Virus record (IMG/VR): IMGVR_UViG_3300021519_000006
Span: 1 to 64,000 of that record
Source: a virus
Length of the DNA stretch: 64,000 nt
Reading direction: 5' to 3' (one strand)
The notes beneath the pieces are model-generated. The model worked only from the letters and a program-made list of their open reading frames with translations, did not search any database and was not told the DNA's origin. The translations under genes were made by a program, and so were the position numbers. Of this stretch, positions 53,363 through 61,580 are shown one piece after another (position 1 is the stretch's first letter; the number at the start of each line of letters is the position of its first letter).

Positions 53363-53797
53363 ATGGCAGCAACCAAGGTAATTGCAACAACTTGGGATAA
53401 AGCACATTTACTCAAGAAGCTAAATGACACACTCAAGCGTATGGACGCAGAAATAGTTGCATGGGAAAAAGATAATGCAACTCTTGAAAAGCGTCAAGAA
53501 GCATGGGAGAAAAAAGCAGTTGCTTGGGCTCTTAAAAACATGCCCAAATCAAAAGATACAGACGCAAGTATGTATCACAACCGATTCCAATTGAACATCT
53601 CGTTTGATCTTCAATTGGCTACGGATGCTTTAGGTGAACGTCCTACTCAAGAACGTAAACCACAATACAAAGAAGGTCATTACTCTGAACTTAATGATTA
53701 TGACCAAATTGAAAATGCTATTGCTTTGATTGAAGGCTCAACTGACACTGAGTTTAAAATCAATACCACATCAGTGTGGGCATCTTTCATTCGATAA
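53363..53797 (+). CDS. Coiled-coil protein, paralogue of 51715..52230
   Basis: 144 aa from ATG 53363 (AAAGGG site). Coiled coil (LLKKLNDTLKRMDAEIVAWE, TLEKRQEAWEKKAVAWALKN), then FQLNISFDLQLATDALGERPT, and a final helix plus strand (DQIENAIALIEGSTDTEF). Same organisation as the earlier paralogue, so the two may form a hetero-oligomer or be an old duplication. Confidence 0.65.
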   Translation: MAATKVIATTWDKAHLLKKLNDTLKRMDAEIVAWEKDNATLEKRQEAWEKKAVAWALKNMPKSKDTDASMYHNRFQLNISFDLQLATDALGERPTQERKPQYKEGHYSELNDYDQIENAIALIEGSTDTEFKINTTSVWASFIR

Positions 53798-53820
53798 CGC
53801 TTAACGCGGTTGGTTTCTAT

Positions 53821-53849
53821 AGTTCTTCCTGAGGTAAAAGAACTCCTCA
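53821..53849 (+). promoter_or_regulatory. Mutually exclusive leader hairpins
   Basis: AGTTCTT (53821-53827) pairs with AAGAACT (53838-53844), while TGAGG (53830-53834) pairs with CCTCA (53845-53849); the two cannot form together. They stand before the 53910 gene. Confidence 0.4.
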
Positions 53850-53909
53850 CCTAAGCATGTGAAGGATAAACTGCTTACCAACACAAACACTCACAAAGGA
53901 CAACAAACT

Positions 53910-54128
53910 ATGCTACAAACCTTTGGTAAATACATTCGAGACAAGTATGGAAACTTCGTGTGGAAAGAAACACAGGTTAAACCTCCGTCATTAGATAACT
54001 CAACAGCAAAATTACTATTCATTGTAGAAGCACAGCTGTTTCACGGCTGTACCCGCAAAGAAGCAATGATGCTGTGGGAAGACGGCATCGATACTCTATA
54101 CAACACAATAAGTGAGGAGGAACTATGA
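53910..54128 (+). CDS. 72-aa protein, unknown
   Basis: ATG 53910 with AAAGGA; a GTG at 53859 in frame has no site and includes the repeat word. MLQTFGKYIRDKYGNFVWKE, then KLLFIVEAQLFHGCTRKEAM and a helical end. No family recognised. Confidence 0.55.
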   Translation: MLQTFGKYIRDKYGNFVWKETQVKPPSLDNSTAKLLFIVEAQLFHGCTRKEAMMLWEDGIDTLYNTISEEEL

Positions 54129-54262
54129 AACTATGGTTACTGATCGGACTAACAACTAACATCATCTCTATTTGGACTGCGCTGTATTGGCGTGAACGAT
54201 ATTGGGATGCAGAGCGTATGCGAATGTATCTTCGCAAGTTAGATGCACGAAATGTTAAATAG
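54125..54262 (+). CDS. 45-aa membrane microprotein
   Basis: ATGA overlap with the previous stop. MKLWLLIGLTTNIISIWTAL is a membrane span, then a basic cytoplasmic helix (YWRERYWDAERMRMYLRKL). It overlaps the WhiB start by 20 nt. Confidence 0.65.
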   Translation: MKLWLLIGLTTNIISIWTALYWRERYWDAERMRMYLRKLDARNVK

Positions 54263-54602
54263 TCTCAACAACCTATCTACATACAATCCAGACAACTTCA
54301 AGTGGCAAGATAATGCAGCGTGCAAAGACTTGCCCGTAAGTATGTTCTACTACGATCACAATGAACGTGGTCCCGACAGAGATTACAGGGAGCGTACCGC
54401 GCTTGCTGTATGCAATACCTGCCCAGTCAAGGCAGTGTGTCTACAAGACGCAATTGACAGAAACGATACACACTCTATACAGGGTGGAACTACTCCAGTG
54501 ATGCGTGGGCACAAGCTTCGTAGTGTGCCTGAGTATCCTATTGAAGTAGTTAGAGTAGAAATGGAGGAAACAAATGCGACTACGACATCGCAAACTAGCT
54601 AA
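54243..54602 (+). CDS. whiB: WhiB-family Fe-S transcription factor
   Basis: 119 aa. Cys27, Cys57, Cys60 and Cys66 give the canonical C-x29-C-x2-C-x5-C cluster. NAACKD and VCNTCPVKAVC are typical, and SIQGGTT stands for the G[V/I]WGG turn with the Trp replaced by Gln. WhiB proteins bind a 4Fe-4S cluster and region 4 of the primary sigma factor, changing host or phage promoter use. The family is confined to Actinobacteria and their phages. The short tail after the turn lacks an obvious AT-hook. The missing Trp could alter sigma binding. Confidence 0.92.
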   Translation: MHEMLNSLNNLSTYNPDNFKWQDNAACKDLPVSMFYYDHNERGPDRDYRERTALAVCNTCPVKAVCLQDAIDRNDTHSIQGGTTPVMRGHKLRSVPEYPIEVVRVEMEETNATTTSQTS

Positions 54603-54879
54603 GCTCATAGAACGCAAGATGGTTGAGGAAGAAATTGAACTCAATGATCTAGAATCACAGCACAGTCGTGCATACCATACTGGTGTAATTGATGGATTAG
54701 GTCAAGCCCTATTCCTTATTGCACCGGAACGTGCACGACGCAATCCAATCAGCATCGTATGGTTTGATGAAGACTACGATGTGCCCCAACACAAACAATC
54801 ACGCCTACAAGAAATCGACAGAGAACAAAGTTTCGACGTCAACCATTCAGCTCTGTTTGACACATCCGAGGCACGTTAA
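54574..54879 (+). CDS. 101-aa helical protein, unknown
   Basis: ATG 54574 with TGGAGG inside the WhiB gene. Charged N-terminal helix (LRHRKLAKLIERKMVEEEIEL), then YHTGVIDGLGQALFLIAPERA and a middle in which the repeat word is read as QHKQ. No motif. Confidence 0.55.
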   Translation: MRLRHRKLAKLIERKMVEEEIELNDLESQHSRAYHTGVIDGLGQALFLIAPERARRNPISIVWFDEDYDVPQHKQSRLQEIDREQSFDVNHSALFDTSEAR

Positions 54880-55571
54880 TGCGTGTCTATGACTATGTCA
54901 CAGGTGAGTTATGGCTCAAAGGTGGACAAAAGAAAATAGAACGACCCCTATATACACGCGGTGCTAGGCTATTTCAACGAGCCGATCACATTGCCGTAGC
55001 CCTTGGTTGGGCTCAATCATACGATGTGGTGTTGTTTTACCCAGATGGCACCACAACTATTCAATGTCAAGCCAATGGTCATTGGAATCCTTTATGGAGT
55101 CAAGGAGTTAGAGCAATTATCCGTGACTTCTCAGGCTTACACGACGTACATCAACGTAAGAATAAATGGTACATAGTGGAAGCCAATCCATCACGCACGC
55201 CACCAAAGATTCAAGGTTGCAGAATGTGCAAACGCACAGGTTTGGTAGACGTACAGTGTTGGGGTCCGCGCAGTTGTTACAACAGCATACCGTGCGAAGA
55301 CCATCCCACAGCAGTACTCGACCCTAAGAACCCTCACGCAAGATGGCATGAAGCAGAACAATGTGAGCACAATAAAACTGCTAGGCACATGATGTACAGA
55401 GCAGATAAGTGTTATTCCTGTAGCGGTATGGGAATGCGCGACTACGGTAGTAAATTAGTTTCTCTTCAATGGGATGGTTTCCCAGTCCGATTGAGAGAAG
55501 GCAAGGTAATAAAGCAAGAACCAACCGAACTAGAGAAGAGGATAGCAAACTATGTCAAACCCAACAGTTGA
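54879..55571 (+). CDS. Zinc-binding protein with DnaJ-like Cys repeats
   Basis: 230 aa. The N-terminal half (RVYDYVTGELWLKGGQKK, VVLFYPDGTTTIQCQANG) is beta-rich. The C-terminal half has GCRMCKRTGLVDVQCWG and later DKCYSCSGMGMRDYGSKL, resembling a broken pair of DnaJ CxxCxGxG repeats, with C and H residues between (SIPCEDHPTAV, EQCEHNKTAR). TAATG start. Zinc-binding; target unknown. Confidence 0.6.
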   Translation: MRVYDYVTGELWLKGGQKKIERPLYTRGARLFQRADHIAVALGWAQSYDVVLFYPDGTTTIQCQANGHWNPLWSQGVRAIIRDFSGLHDVHQRKNKWYIVEANPSRTPPKIQGCRMCKRTGLVDVQCWGPRSCYNSIPCEDHPTAVLDPKNPHARWHEAEQCEHNKTARHMMYRADKCYSCSGMGMRDYGSKLVSLQWDGFPVRLREGKVIKQEPTELEKRIANYVKPNS

Positions 55572-56058
55572 GTATGACAGTTCAGCAACAATAAACACAG
55601 GAGCCACAGCAGAACAACCAGTAACAGCACGAAGAATACTGAGTAGCGGTGGTATCCCTGAGAACTTAGTAACAACTTCAAGAGCTAGTAAAAACTACAG
55701 AGATGCCGTGTTAGCAGACCTATTACTTAATGTTGAACCTGGGCAACCAACTTCAACAATTGTTTTAGATACATTGCGAACTGCAGTCCGAGCATCACAA
55801 GATGGAAGCATTGACTTGCAGGTATACACCGAGTATCTTGCAGCTTTAGCCTTTGCTTGGGGTGACAAAGAACTAGCTGCCGTTACGATCATGCGTAGTA
55901 AGCCTGAGTATGCTGCAGTATCAACCCATACTATGAGCATTGTATCTGCCATAACTAAACAGATGCCTAGCCCATTTTACTTAAGCTTGCTGGTATCGCA
56001 AGGGCCAGCAGCTTCAGACGCATGGTTACAAGAACAGTCTTCCCACTTCCCTAACTAA
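55552..56058 (+). CDS. DUF4192-like protein 1
   Basis: 168 aa. TEYLAALAFAWGDKELAAVTIM, then YAAVSTHTMSIVSAITKQMPSPFYLSLL, has the alternating small-helix pattern of the actinobacterial DUF4192 C-terminal half. The N-terminal 50 residues are disordered. It overlaps the previous gene by 20 nt. Similar to the gene at 60722..61198. Function unknown. Confidence 0.5.
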   Translation: MSNPTVEYDSSATINTGATAEQPVTARRILSSGGIPENLVTTSRASKNYRDAVLADLLLNVEPGQPTSTIVLDTLRTAVRASQDGSIDLQVYTEYLAALAFAWGDKELAAVTIMRSKPEYAAVSTHTMSIVSAITKQMPSPFYLSLLVSQGPAASDAWLQEQSSHFPN

Positions 56059-56106
56059 CGCCAACACAAACAAACCAGCCTATTAGACGGTCAGCGGGAG
56101 CCATTT

Positions 56107-56238
56107 ATGACGAAAACTGCCTTCCTAAGAACTGGTATGTCGTTGGTAAATGCTGCAGAACACAGAGAAGTAGTCTGCAACATACTTGATCAAACCCAAG
56201 CCGGAAACAAGACGGCACCAGCACGCGTGGATGGTTAA
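56107..56238 (+). CDS. 43-aa ORF in a noncoding island
   Basis: ATG 56107 behind GGGAG. Begins MTKTAFLRTGMSLVNAAEHR and ends TAPARVDG. Weak evidence; the rest of the gap 56059-56416 holds one repeat copy (56061) and a long leader hairpin. Confidence 0.35.
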   Translation: MTKTAFLRTGMSLVNAAEHREVVCNILDQTQAGNKTAPARVDG

Positions 56239-56351
56239 ACGGGACCAGTTAGTCTCACCAACCGCCACCTGCCAGTCGGACCTGAGTCGCCCGTAGTTGC
56301 TAATGCATCCAGTCCCTGTACCACTTCCTACGTAATGTGTTCAACTCAGCC

Positions 56352-56386
56352 CCTAGAGGGCACGTCATATTGGCGTGCTCTCTAGG
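56352..56386 (+). promoter_or_regulatory. 13-pair leader hairpin
   Basis: CCTAGAG-G-GCACG (56352-56364) pairs with CGTGC-T-CTCTAGG (56374-56386), one G-U, 9-nt loop. The AAAGGAG site of the next gene follows 16-20 nt later. The rest of the 358-nt gap shows no clear gene. Confidence 0.6.
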
Positions 56387-56416
56387 TTTACCTACTACAA
56401 CAAAGGAGATAGACAT

Positions 56417-56671
56417 ATGTGTGAAGCATGTGAGAACAACGACGATGAAGACTTCTCATCACAAGATTTTAATTTTAATAGTCTTAATGATGAAGAAAAA
56501 GAAGAGTTCTTTGAGTACCTCAGTAAGCAGATGAACCTCGTAATAAATAAAGCCGAATCACACGGCGTGTTGTTTGACCTAATTACGGAGTGGCCTCGAG
56601 GCAAGGTAGTAGCATTCGAGATGGCTACCGTATTAGAGAACCGCGTCTTAAATGACGACGATGAGGAGTAA
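56417..56671 (+). CDS. 84-aa acidic protein
   Basis: ATG 56417 with AAAGGAG. MCEACENNDDEDFSSQDFNF, then a helical middle (EEKEEFFEYLSKQMNLVINK) and KVVAFEMATVLENRVLNDDD. One CxxC at the N-terminus. Strongly acidic; could be a DNA mimic or inhibitor, but nothing proves it. Confidence 0.55.
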   Translation: MCEACENNDDEDFSSQDFNFNSLNDEEKEEFFEYLSKQMNLVINKAESHGVLFDLITEWPRGKVVAFEMATVLENRVLNDDDEE

Positions 56672-56679
56672 CTAAGTTT

Positions 56680-56736
56680 CCTCTGCGCAAGCAGAGGGAT
56701 GCTACCGATAGTCGGTAGTAGTTGTCGCAAGACAAC
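56680..56736 (+). ncRNA. Three tandem hairpins before the AAA+ ATPase gene
   Basis: CCTCTGC-GCAA-GCAGAGG (56680-56697), CTACCGA-TAG-TCGGTAG (56702-56718), GTTGTC-GCAA-GACAAC (56721-56736). Two have GCAA (GNRA) tetraloops. The AGAAGGGG site and ATG 56769 follow. It may protect the mRNA end, be a protein-binding site, or fold as a compact RNA using tetraloop contacts. Confidence 0.6.
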
Positions 56737-56768
56737 AACGATTCCAATACCTAGAAGGGGTAAGTTAT

Positions 56769-58208
56769 ATGGATATCGCAATATTCACAGAGTCATACAC
56801 ACCAAGCATGGGGGCTAAGCGCCGTCAGGTGCTAATAACTCCGCATGGTGACGATGTACGCATCTACTCACGTGAGACAGATGGGACCAAGGGTCCCCAC
56901 AATAAGTGGGAAGAAACAGACTTCGATGGTCTCACTGGACAGATTGACAGCGACGAGCAACTCACTCGTACGCCTGTTGCTGTGTACGTTACAGCGACAG
57001 ATGAAGAAGCTATGACTGCTAAGGGCTATTCCCCAGTACTCGGCACCAAAGCATGTCAAGCACATACCAAGGCTGCACTCAACGTAGATCCAAGTTCATT
57101 CTTGGAACGTGTGTGCGAGTTGTATGAGCAAGTTACATCGCAAGATGTAGCGTTGAGTGAGTACATCATCGACAACCGTCGTGGTTCTGGTTCTACTGTG
57201 CCTTTGGTAACTATGCCAACACAAACAACTCCAGCCCCACAACTAAACCAACACGTATTAGATAAGTTTGAAATTAAAATGGAATCTAATACTAACAACG
57301 GTTCGGTTATCATGGCGTCACTAGCATCAGTGCCACGCATTGAGCTAGCCAAGCGCTATGTTCATCGTAAAGTCTTCGAAGTAGAAGACTTCAAGGTGTT
57401 CGATCATGCTCGTGCCAACAACATCAACGTACTTATTTACGGCCCTACTGGTCCAGGTAAGACAACGTCTGTTGAAGCATGGGCTGCTGAGCGTGGCCTA
57501 CGTATGGCTACCGTATCTGGTAATGCTTCTATGGAGCCAAGCCAGATGACTGGTAAGTTCGTATCCGATGGCAACGGTTCGTTTGCATGGATTGATGGCC
57601 CTGTTACTGACGTAGTCCGTAACGGTGGTGTCTTGCTTCTTGATGAGGTTAATTTCATCAGTCCTAAAATCTATACCGTCTTGTATTCCCTACTTGACGG
57701 ACGTCGCATGATTACATTGCTTGATCATCATGGCGAGACTATTGAGGCGCACAAAGACCTCACTATCTTCGCAACTATGAATCCGGATTACATCGGCACA
57801 ACGTCGTTGAACTTCGCATTCCGCAATCGCTTCGACATCCAAATCCCTTGGGATTACGATGACAAGGTTGAAGAGAAATTAGTTTCATCTAAGTCTCTTC
57901 GTGTCTTAGCGAAGCAATTACGTACTGAAGCAGCCAAGGGTCAGTACGAGACTCCAATCTCAACCAATATGTTGATGGAGTTCCACCATTTCGTAGACGC
58001 ATTGGGTTATGAGTTCGCAGTTGAGAACTTCATCGCTCACTTCTCTACGGATGAACAGCCAAGCGTTCGCTTGGTGTTTCAGACACACGAATACAATATC
58101 AAAGGTGACTTTGGTATTGAGATTCCTATGCCTGAACAAGCAGCAGAAGGACAGTCAATTGAAGAGAAGTTGACTGAGTGGGCTGGCAATCTTGCCGGTC
58201 AAGTATAA
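56769..58208 (+). CDS. MoxR/CobS-type AAA+ ATPase
   Basis: 479 aa. N-terminal 150 residues form an unassigned alpha/beta domain; a Pro/Thr linker (VTMPTQTTPAPQLNQ) contains the repeat word; the AAA+ module follows. Walker A GPTGPGKT at about 224-231, Walker B VLLLDEVN near 287-294, sensor 1 FATMNPD, arginine-finger FRNRFD. The order and the insert before sensor 1 fit the MoxR / CbbQ / CobS clade, whose members remodel proteins with a VWA partner. Such a partner is encoded next, 12 nt downstream. Confidence 0.9.
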   Translation: MDIAIFTESYTPSMGAKRRQVLITPHGDDVRIYSRETDGTKGPHNKWEETDFDGLTGQIDSDEQLTRTPVAVYVTATDEEAMTAKGYSPVLGTKACQAHTKAALNVDPSSFLERVCELYEQVTSQDVALSEYIIDNRRGSGSTVPLVTMPTQTTPAPQLNQHVLDKFEIKMESNTNNGSVIMASLASVPRIELAKRYVHRKVFEVEDFKVFDHARANNINVLIYGPTGPGKTTSVEAWAAERGLRMATVSGNASMEPSQMTGKFVSDGNGSFAWIDGPVTDVVRNGGVLLLDEVNFISPKIYTVLYSLLDGRRMITLLDHHGETIEAHKDLTIFATMNPDYIGTTSLNFAFRNRFDIQIPWDYDDKVEEKLVSSKSLRVLAKQLRTEAAKGQYETPISTNMLMEFHHFVDALGYEFAVENFIAHFSTDEQPSVRLVFQTHEYNIKGDFGIEIPMPEQAAEGQSIEEKLTEWAGNLAGQV

Positions 58209-58220
58209 GAAAGGTAAACC

Positions 58221-60152
58221 ATGTATAACGAAGAGTTAGACGATGGTTATCGTTACAGGGAAGCCAGAGATGAAGAAGCACAAGAACGTGCTGTCCGACT
58301 CAATGCACTGTGCCGTGTTTACGAACAAGGTGACCGTGTATTAACTGGCGACCCAGTCATCGTAAATGTGATGCCGGATGGCCCCGCACCAGCGTGGTCA
58401 GACGGTGCCGCTATCTACATCAATCTTGATCAGATTGAGGACATGGACCTTGAGACATTAACTCAAGTTACTGGCCTCAACTATCATGAGTTAAGCCATC
58501 ACTTGTACTCGCCCCGTAAGGGAACGACGTTCATGCAATGGGTTATAGAAAATGGTCAGATTCAAGCTACAAATATTCTCGAAGATCAACGTATCGAAAC
58601 ATTATTTGTAGCACGCTATCCAGCTGTTGCTTCATACCTTACAGCCATGGTTTCTAGGTGGTTAGGTAAAGATGAAGATGGCATGCATGGTAACTACATC
58701 TGTATACGCGGACGTCGTTACCTACCTGTTGAGATTCGTCAAGCGTTCCGTGATGAGTTCGCTTTCCCAGATGTAATCCCAGCAGCTATTGACATCATCG
58801 ATCAGTATCGTCTCTTAGCATTTCCTCGTGACTATGACAAGGGCAAGGAACTGATTGAGCGATTCACCAATGAGGTACTGATTCCTATGGGCATCAAAGA
58901 TGACCACACACATCAGGGTGGTCCCAATGGTTGCGGTCAACGCATGCCCGTAAGTAAGGGTCGACCTGAGCCCGGCAAAGCTCAAGAGAAAGACTCTGAT
59001 CGTGCCAAGGGTATGGGTACAGCAGAAGCTCCGTGGTATCCAAAACCTAAGCAAGCTCCAACACAAACACCCACCAACGACGCCGATAAACCAATTGGCA
59101 GCAATGATGATGGTGATGGTGATGGTGATGGTGATGATCCATATAGCAAACCGTTACAACCTATTACTACAGAACAAGCACTAGATATACGCGACAAGGG
59201 TGTAGACCATACGCCAGCGTCTACCGCAGGTTCTGGTCACGTTGATAGTCTCGGCGGTATTCCTAAGAATATCAATGACATGCTCAACGATGCTATTGAT
59301 AATGTCCTTGCACGCAAGGATGTTCAAGCAGACATCAAAGCCAAGCAGAAAGTTATTGTTGGTGGAGATGGTAAGCATGATGACATTACTAAGAAGGGTA
59401 AGTTCGACAAGACTTCCGTTCCCAACGAATCCATCATTGCATACCGCAAATTCGCTCAAGAGTTACAACGTTTACGCGATGACATGGAACCTACGTGGGA
59501 TAAAGAAACACCCACCGGTAGGCTTAATGTTCAACGTGTTATCCGAGGCTGTGAGATTGATGCAGCCTTCGATCGTTGGGATGAGGGCGACGATGGATGT
59601 GATATTGAGGCCGTCATCCTAGTGGATCGATCAGGATCAATGTCCAGTCAACAGAACGATAAGAAGGCTTCCATCGCCTGCTGGACTATCAAGCGTGCTC
59701 TTGAGTCAATTCAAGCGCCCGTTACTGTCTATGCCTTTGATGACGCAGCTGAGGTTGCTTACTCCCGCAAAGAGTTAGCAGACAAGACTCAGTACAAGTT
59801 CATCTACGGCAACGGCGGTACTGAACCATACCCAACACTGTTAGTTGCAGAGCAGTTACTTATGTCTTCTCGCAAGAAGAACAAAATGCTGTTCATGGTA
59901 ACTGATGGTGTGTTCGACTCCCAGAAAAATGATGTAATTATTGAGCGTATCGGTAAGCGTGGCATTCTCACAGCCATGACGCTGATTATGACTGACAGTG
60001 ATTACAAATACTATGTGGATGATCGAGGTCAAGATCCAAAGCAATTCCATCATAATGCTGAGGTTTTTGCTCGTATCAACAATGCCAGTGACTTACTGCC
60101 GTTTGCTAAGCAAGTAGTTACATCCGCAATCAAAAAGCGTGGAAGACGCTAA
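58221..60152 (+). CDS. VWA-domain protein with HExxH metallopeptidase-like N-domain (MoxR partner)
   Basis: 643 aa. N-terminal domain with NYHELSHHLYSP at about 86-97 (HExxH plus a second His) and a downstream NILEDQRIE, the usual gluzincin-like third-ligand helix. Residues about 230-320 are a Pro/Asp linker with GDGDGDGDD and the repeat word (APTQTPTND). VWA domain from about 460 with MIDAS motif VDRSGSMSS, then FDDAAEVAYS and FMVTDGVFDS. Similar proteins (DUF2201 / CobT / CbbO-like) pair with MoxR ATPases. It may be a protease, chaperone or metal chelatase subunit. Confidence 0.85.
   Translation: MYNEELDDGYRYREARDEEAQERAVRLNALCRVYEQGDRVLTGDPVIVNVMPDGPAPAWSDGAAIYINLDQIEDMDLETLTQVTGLNYHELSHHLYSPRKGTTFMQWVIENGQIQATNILEDQRIETLFVARYPAVASYLTAMVSRWLGKDEDGMHGNYICIRGRRYLPVEIRQAFRDEFAFPDVIPAAIDIIDQYRLLAFPRDYDKGKELIERFTNEVLIPMGIKDDHTHQGGPNGCGQRMPVSKGRPEPGKAQEKDSDRAKGMGTAEAPWYPKPKQAPTQTPTNDADKPIGSNDDGDGDGDGDDPYSKPLQPITTEQALDIRDKGVDHTPASTAGSGHVDSLGGIPKNINDMLNDAIDNVLARKDVQADIKAKQKVIVGGDGKHDDITKKGKFDKTSVPNESIIAYRKFAQELQRLRDDMEPTWDKETPTGRLNVQRVIRGCEIDAAFDRWDEGDDGCDIEAVILVDRSGSMSSQQNDKKASIACWTIKRALESIQAPVTVYAFDDAAEVAYSRKELADKTQYKFIYGNGGTEPYPTLLVAEQLLMSSRKKNKMLFMVTDGVFDSQKNDVIIERIGKRGILTAMTLIMTDSDYKYYVDDRGQDPKQFHHNAEVFARINNASDLLPFAKQVVTSAIKKRGRR
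59109..59132 (+). repeat. GATGGT x4 microsatellite
   Basis: Four exact 6-base units encoding the acidic DGDG linker of the VWA protein. Confidence 0.9.
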
Positions 60153-60183
60153 CCAACACAAACAAAGACAAAGGAGCAACAAA

Positions 60184-60375
60184 ATGTACGTTATATTCGA
60201 TAGCTTAACAGAAACACTTATAGGCCCGTTCAATGATGAGGAAAGCGCAAGCATGTTCTTGCTATATGCCTCCGACGAATTGGCAGATGGTGGTGTAAAC
60301 CTATCCGTTGAGTGCGTATCTGAGCCAGCTGAATGGGCCCAAGATAACGCCCCCGCACTAATGGCGTCGTTGTAA
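60184..60375 (+). CDS. 63-aa protein, unknown
   Basis: ATG 60184 with AAAGGAG, preceded at 60153 by a repeat copy. MYVIFDSLTETLIGPFNDEE, then MFLLYASDELADGGVNLS. Acidic alpha/beta. Ends in TAATG. Confidence 0.55.
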   Translation: MYVIFDSLTETLIGPFNDEESASMFLLYASDELADGGVNLSVECVSEPAEWAQDNAPALMASL

Positions 60376-60527
60376 TGAGTAAGCAAGAGCTAAAGTACAG
60401 CGAAGAACTCTTGCGCATAGATATGGAACGTCTTGCTCAAGACAGAGTAAAAGCAAAAGCCTTATTAATCTCAAAAGGTGCCGACGATGTCTTAGAGATG
60501 TTAGGGCTGCAAGACGATGAGTTGTAG
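60375..60527 (+). CDS. 50-aa helical protein
   Basis: TAATG overlap start. MSKQELKYSEELLRIDMERL, then VKAKALLISKGADDVLEMLG. Single or double helix; may bind a larger protein. Confidence 0.55.
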   Translation: MSKQELKYSEELLRIDMERLAQDRVKAKALLISKGADDVLEMLGLQDDEL

Positions 60528-60708
60528 TCATTGCGGCTCCCCCATCTACGGCAAGTTTATAGAACTTCGCGTAGACAATGGTCTTAGGATTATTGAGTTT
60601 CACGATAACCCTAAGGAATGTTACATCAAAGAAGTTAGATACAAACGTAGCTTTGACAAAGCTATACGACAAGAAATTGTGCTCAACGGTGGGTACATGG
60701 AAGACTAG
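60517..60708 (+). CDS. 63-aa CxxC protein
   Basis: Starts inside the previous gene (11-nt overlap). MSCSHCGSPIYGKFIELR, then IIEFHDNPKECYIKEVRYKR. N-terminal zinc knuckle with a later Cys. Confidence 0.55.
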   Translation: MSCSHCGSPIYGKFIELRVDNGLRIIEFHDNPKECYIKEVRYKRSFDKAIRQEIVLNGGYMED

Positions 60709-60721
60709 AGGAGGAAACAAA

Positions 60722-61198
60722 ATGACAACAATAACTAGGAGAGAAGCGTGCGAATTAGTACGTGAATCTATTGGTAAAGAACAATTGCTTGAGGAAGACG
60801 TCAAGCGTATTATCTATGCTGTTAATAATGACCTACAAGTAAGAGATTTCTTAATGGGCATACCTATGCATTATTCAATGGTGGAATGCGCCACACTATT
60901 AAAGAACATAGTTGCTGTAGCGGATCCGCAAGAAGCGGTACCCTTTGCAGCAGTCCTTGCTGCGTACGCATATGAAATGGATGATCATCAAACTGTTAAA
61001 GACTCTATTTCATTCTCTATAAGTGTTAATCCTACATATTCATTAACTCTCTTGTTAATGAGAGTAATAGCATCTGGTTGGCCTAAAGAAGCCTTTAAAA
61101 AGATGCGTGAAGAACTTCACCTTAAGGTTATGGCATCCTGCTATAGCCCAGAAGGTGATGAAGCTATCCCACTACAAAGTAAGGAGGAAAACAAATGA
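60722..61198 (+). CDS. DUF4192-like protein 2
   Basis: 158 aa from ATG 60722 behind GAGGAGG; the frame is open upstream to 60578 without a site. Core: AVPFAAVLAAYAYEMDDHQTV, then SISVNPTYSLTLLLMRVIASGWP and a helical end. Better match than the first copy to actinobacterial DUF4192 (A-x-x-L-A-x-x-A ... hsL-x-x-L-L). Function of the family is unknown. Confidence 0.6.
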   Translation: MTTITRREACELVRESIGKEQLLEEDVKRIIYAVNNDLQVRDFLMGIPMHYSMVECATLLKNIVAVADPQEAVPFAAVLAAYAYEMDDHQTVKDSISFSISVNPTYSLTLLLMRVIASGWPKEAFKKMREELHLKVMASCYSPEGDEAIPLQSKEENK

Positions 61199-61356
61199 AA
61201 GGCGGTATATCACTAGCAGACATGCAAGAACTCAACGATCTTATGAATCAATTCAATACATTTGAAGAGACTAAAGAAGCAGTTGAGTCTCGCTTCCCCG
61301 GCATCACAGCTATACGTACGGAAACCGGAATCTCTATAACATCAGAGGAGGAATAA
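61195..61356 (+). CDS. 53-aa protein, unknown
   Basis: ATGA start, TAATG end. MKGGISLADMQELNDLMNQF, then ETKEAVESRFPGITAIRTET. Helix-rich. No motif. Confidence 0.55.
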   Translation: MKGGISLADMQELNDLMNQFNTFEETKEAVESRFPGITAIRTETGISITSEEE

Positions 61357-61580
61357 TGTCAACAATGTGCGAAGAATGCAGGTGCACAGTGTTTGGTGAC
61401 GAAGCATGTGGCAATGGGTGTGGGTGTTGCGGAGGAGGTCCAAATACTGTAATCTGGAAATCCGTCGTAACAAAAGAAATGGTCGAGGGTTGGAGTGACG
61501 ATGAGATTGAAATGCTCGTTACAGACCTAGACGATGCCGTCATGGCAACGTTACAAGACTATGAAGGACACGACCACTAA
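61356..61580 (+). CDS. 74-aa Cys-rich protein
   Basis: MSTMCEECRCTVFGDEACG and NGCGCCGGGPNTV: eight Cys in the first 26 residues, probably two metal ions. The rest is an acidic helix (GWSDDEIEMLVTDLDDAVM). Confidence 0.65.
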   Translation: MSTMCEECRCTVFGDEACGNGCGCCGGGPNTVIWKSVVTKEMVEGWSDDEIEMLVTDLDDAVMATLQDYEGHDH

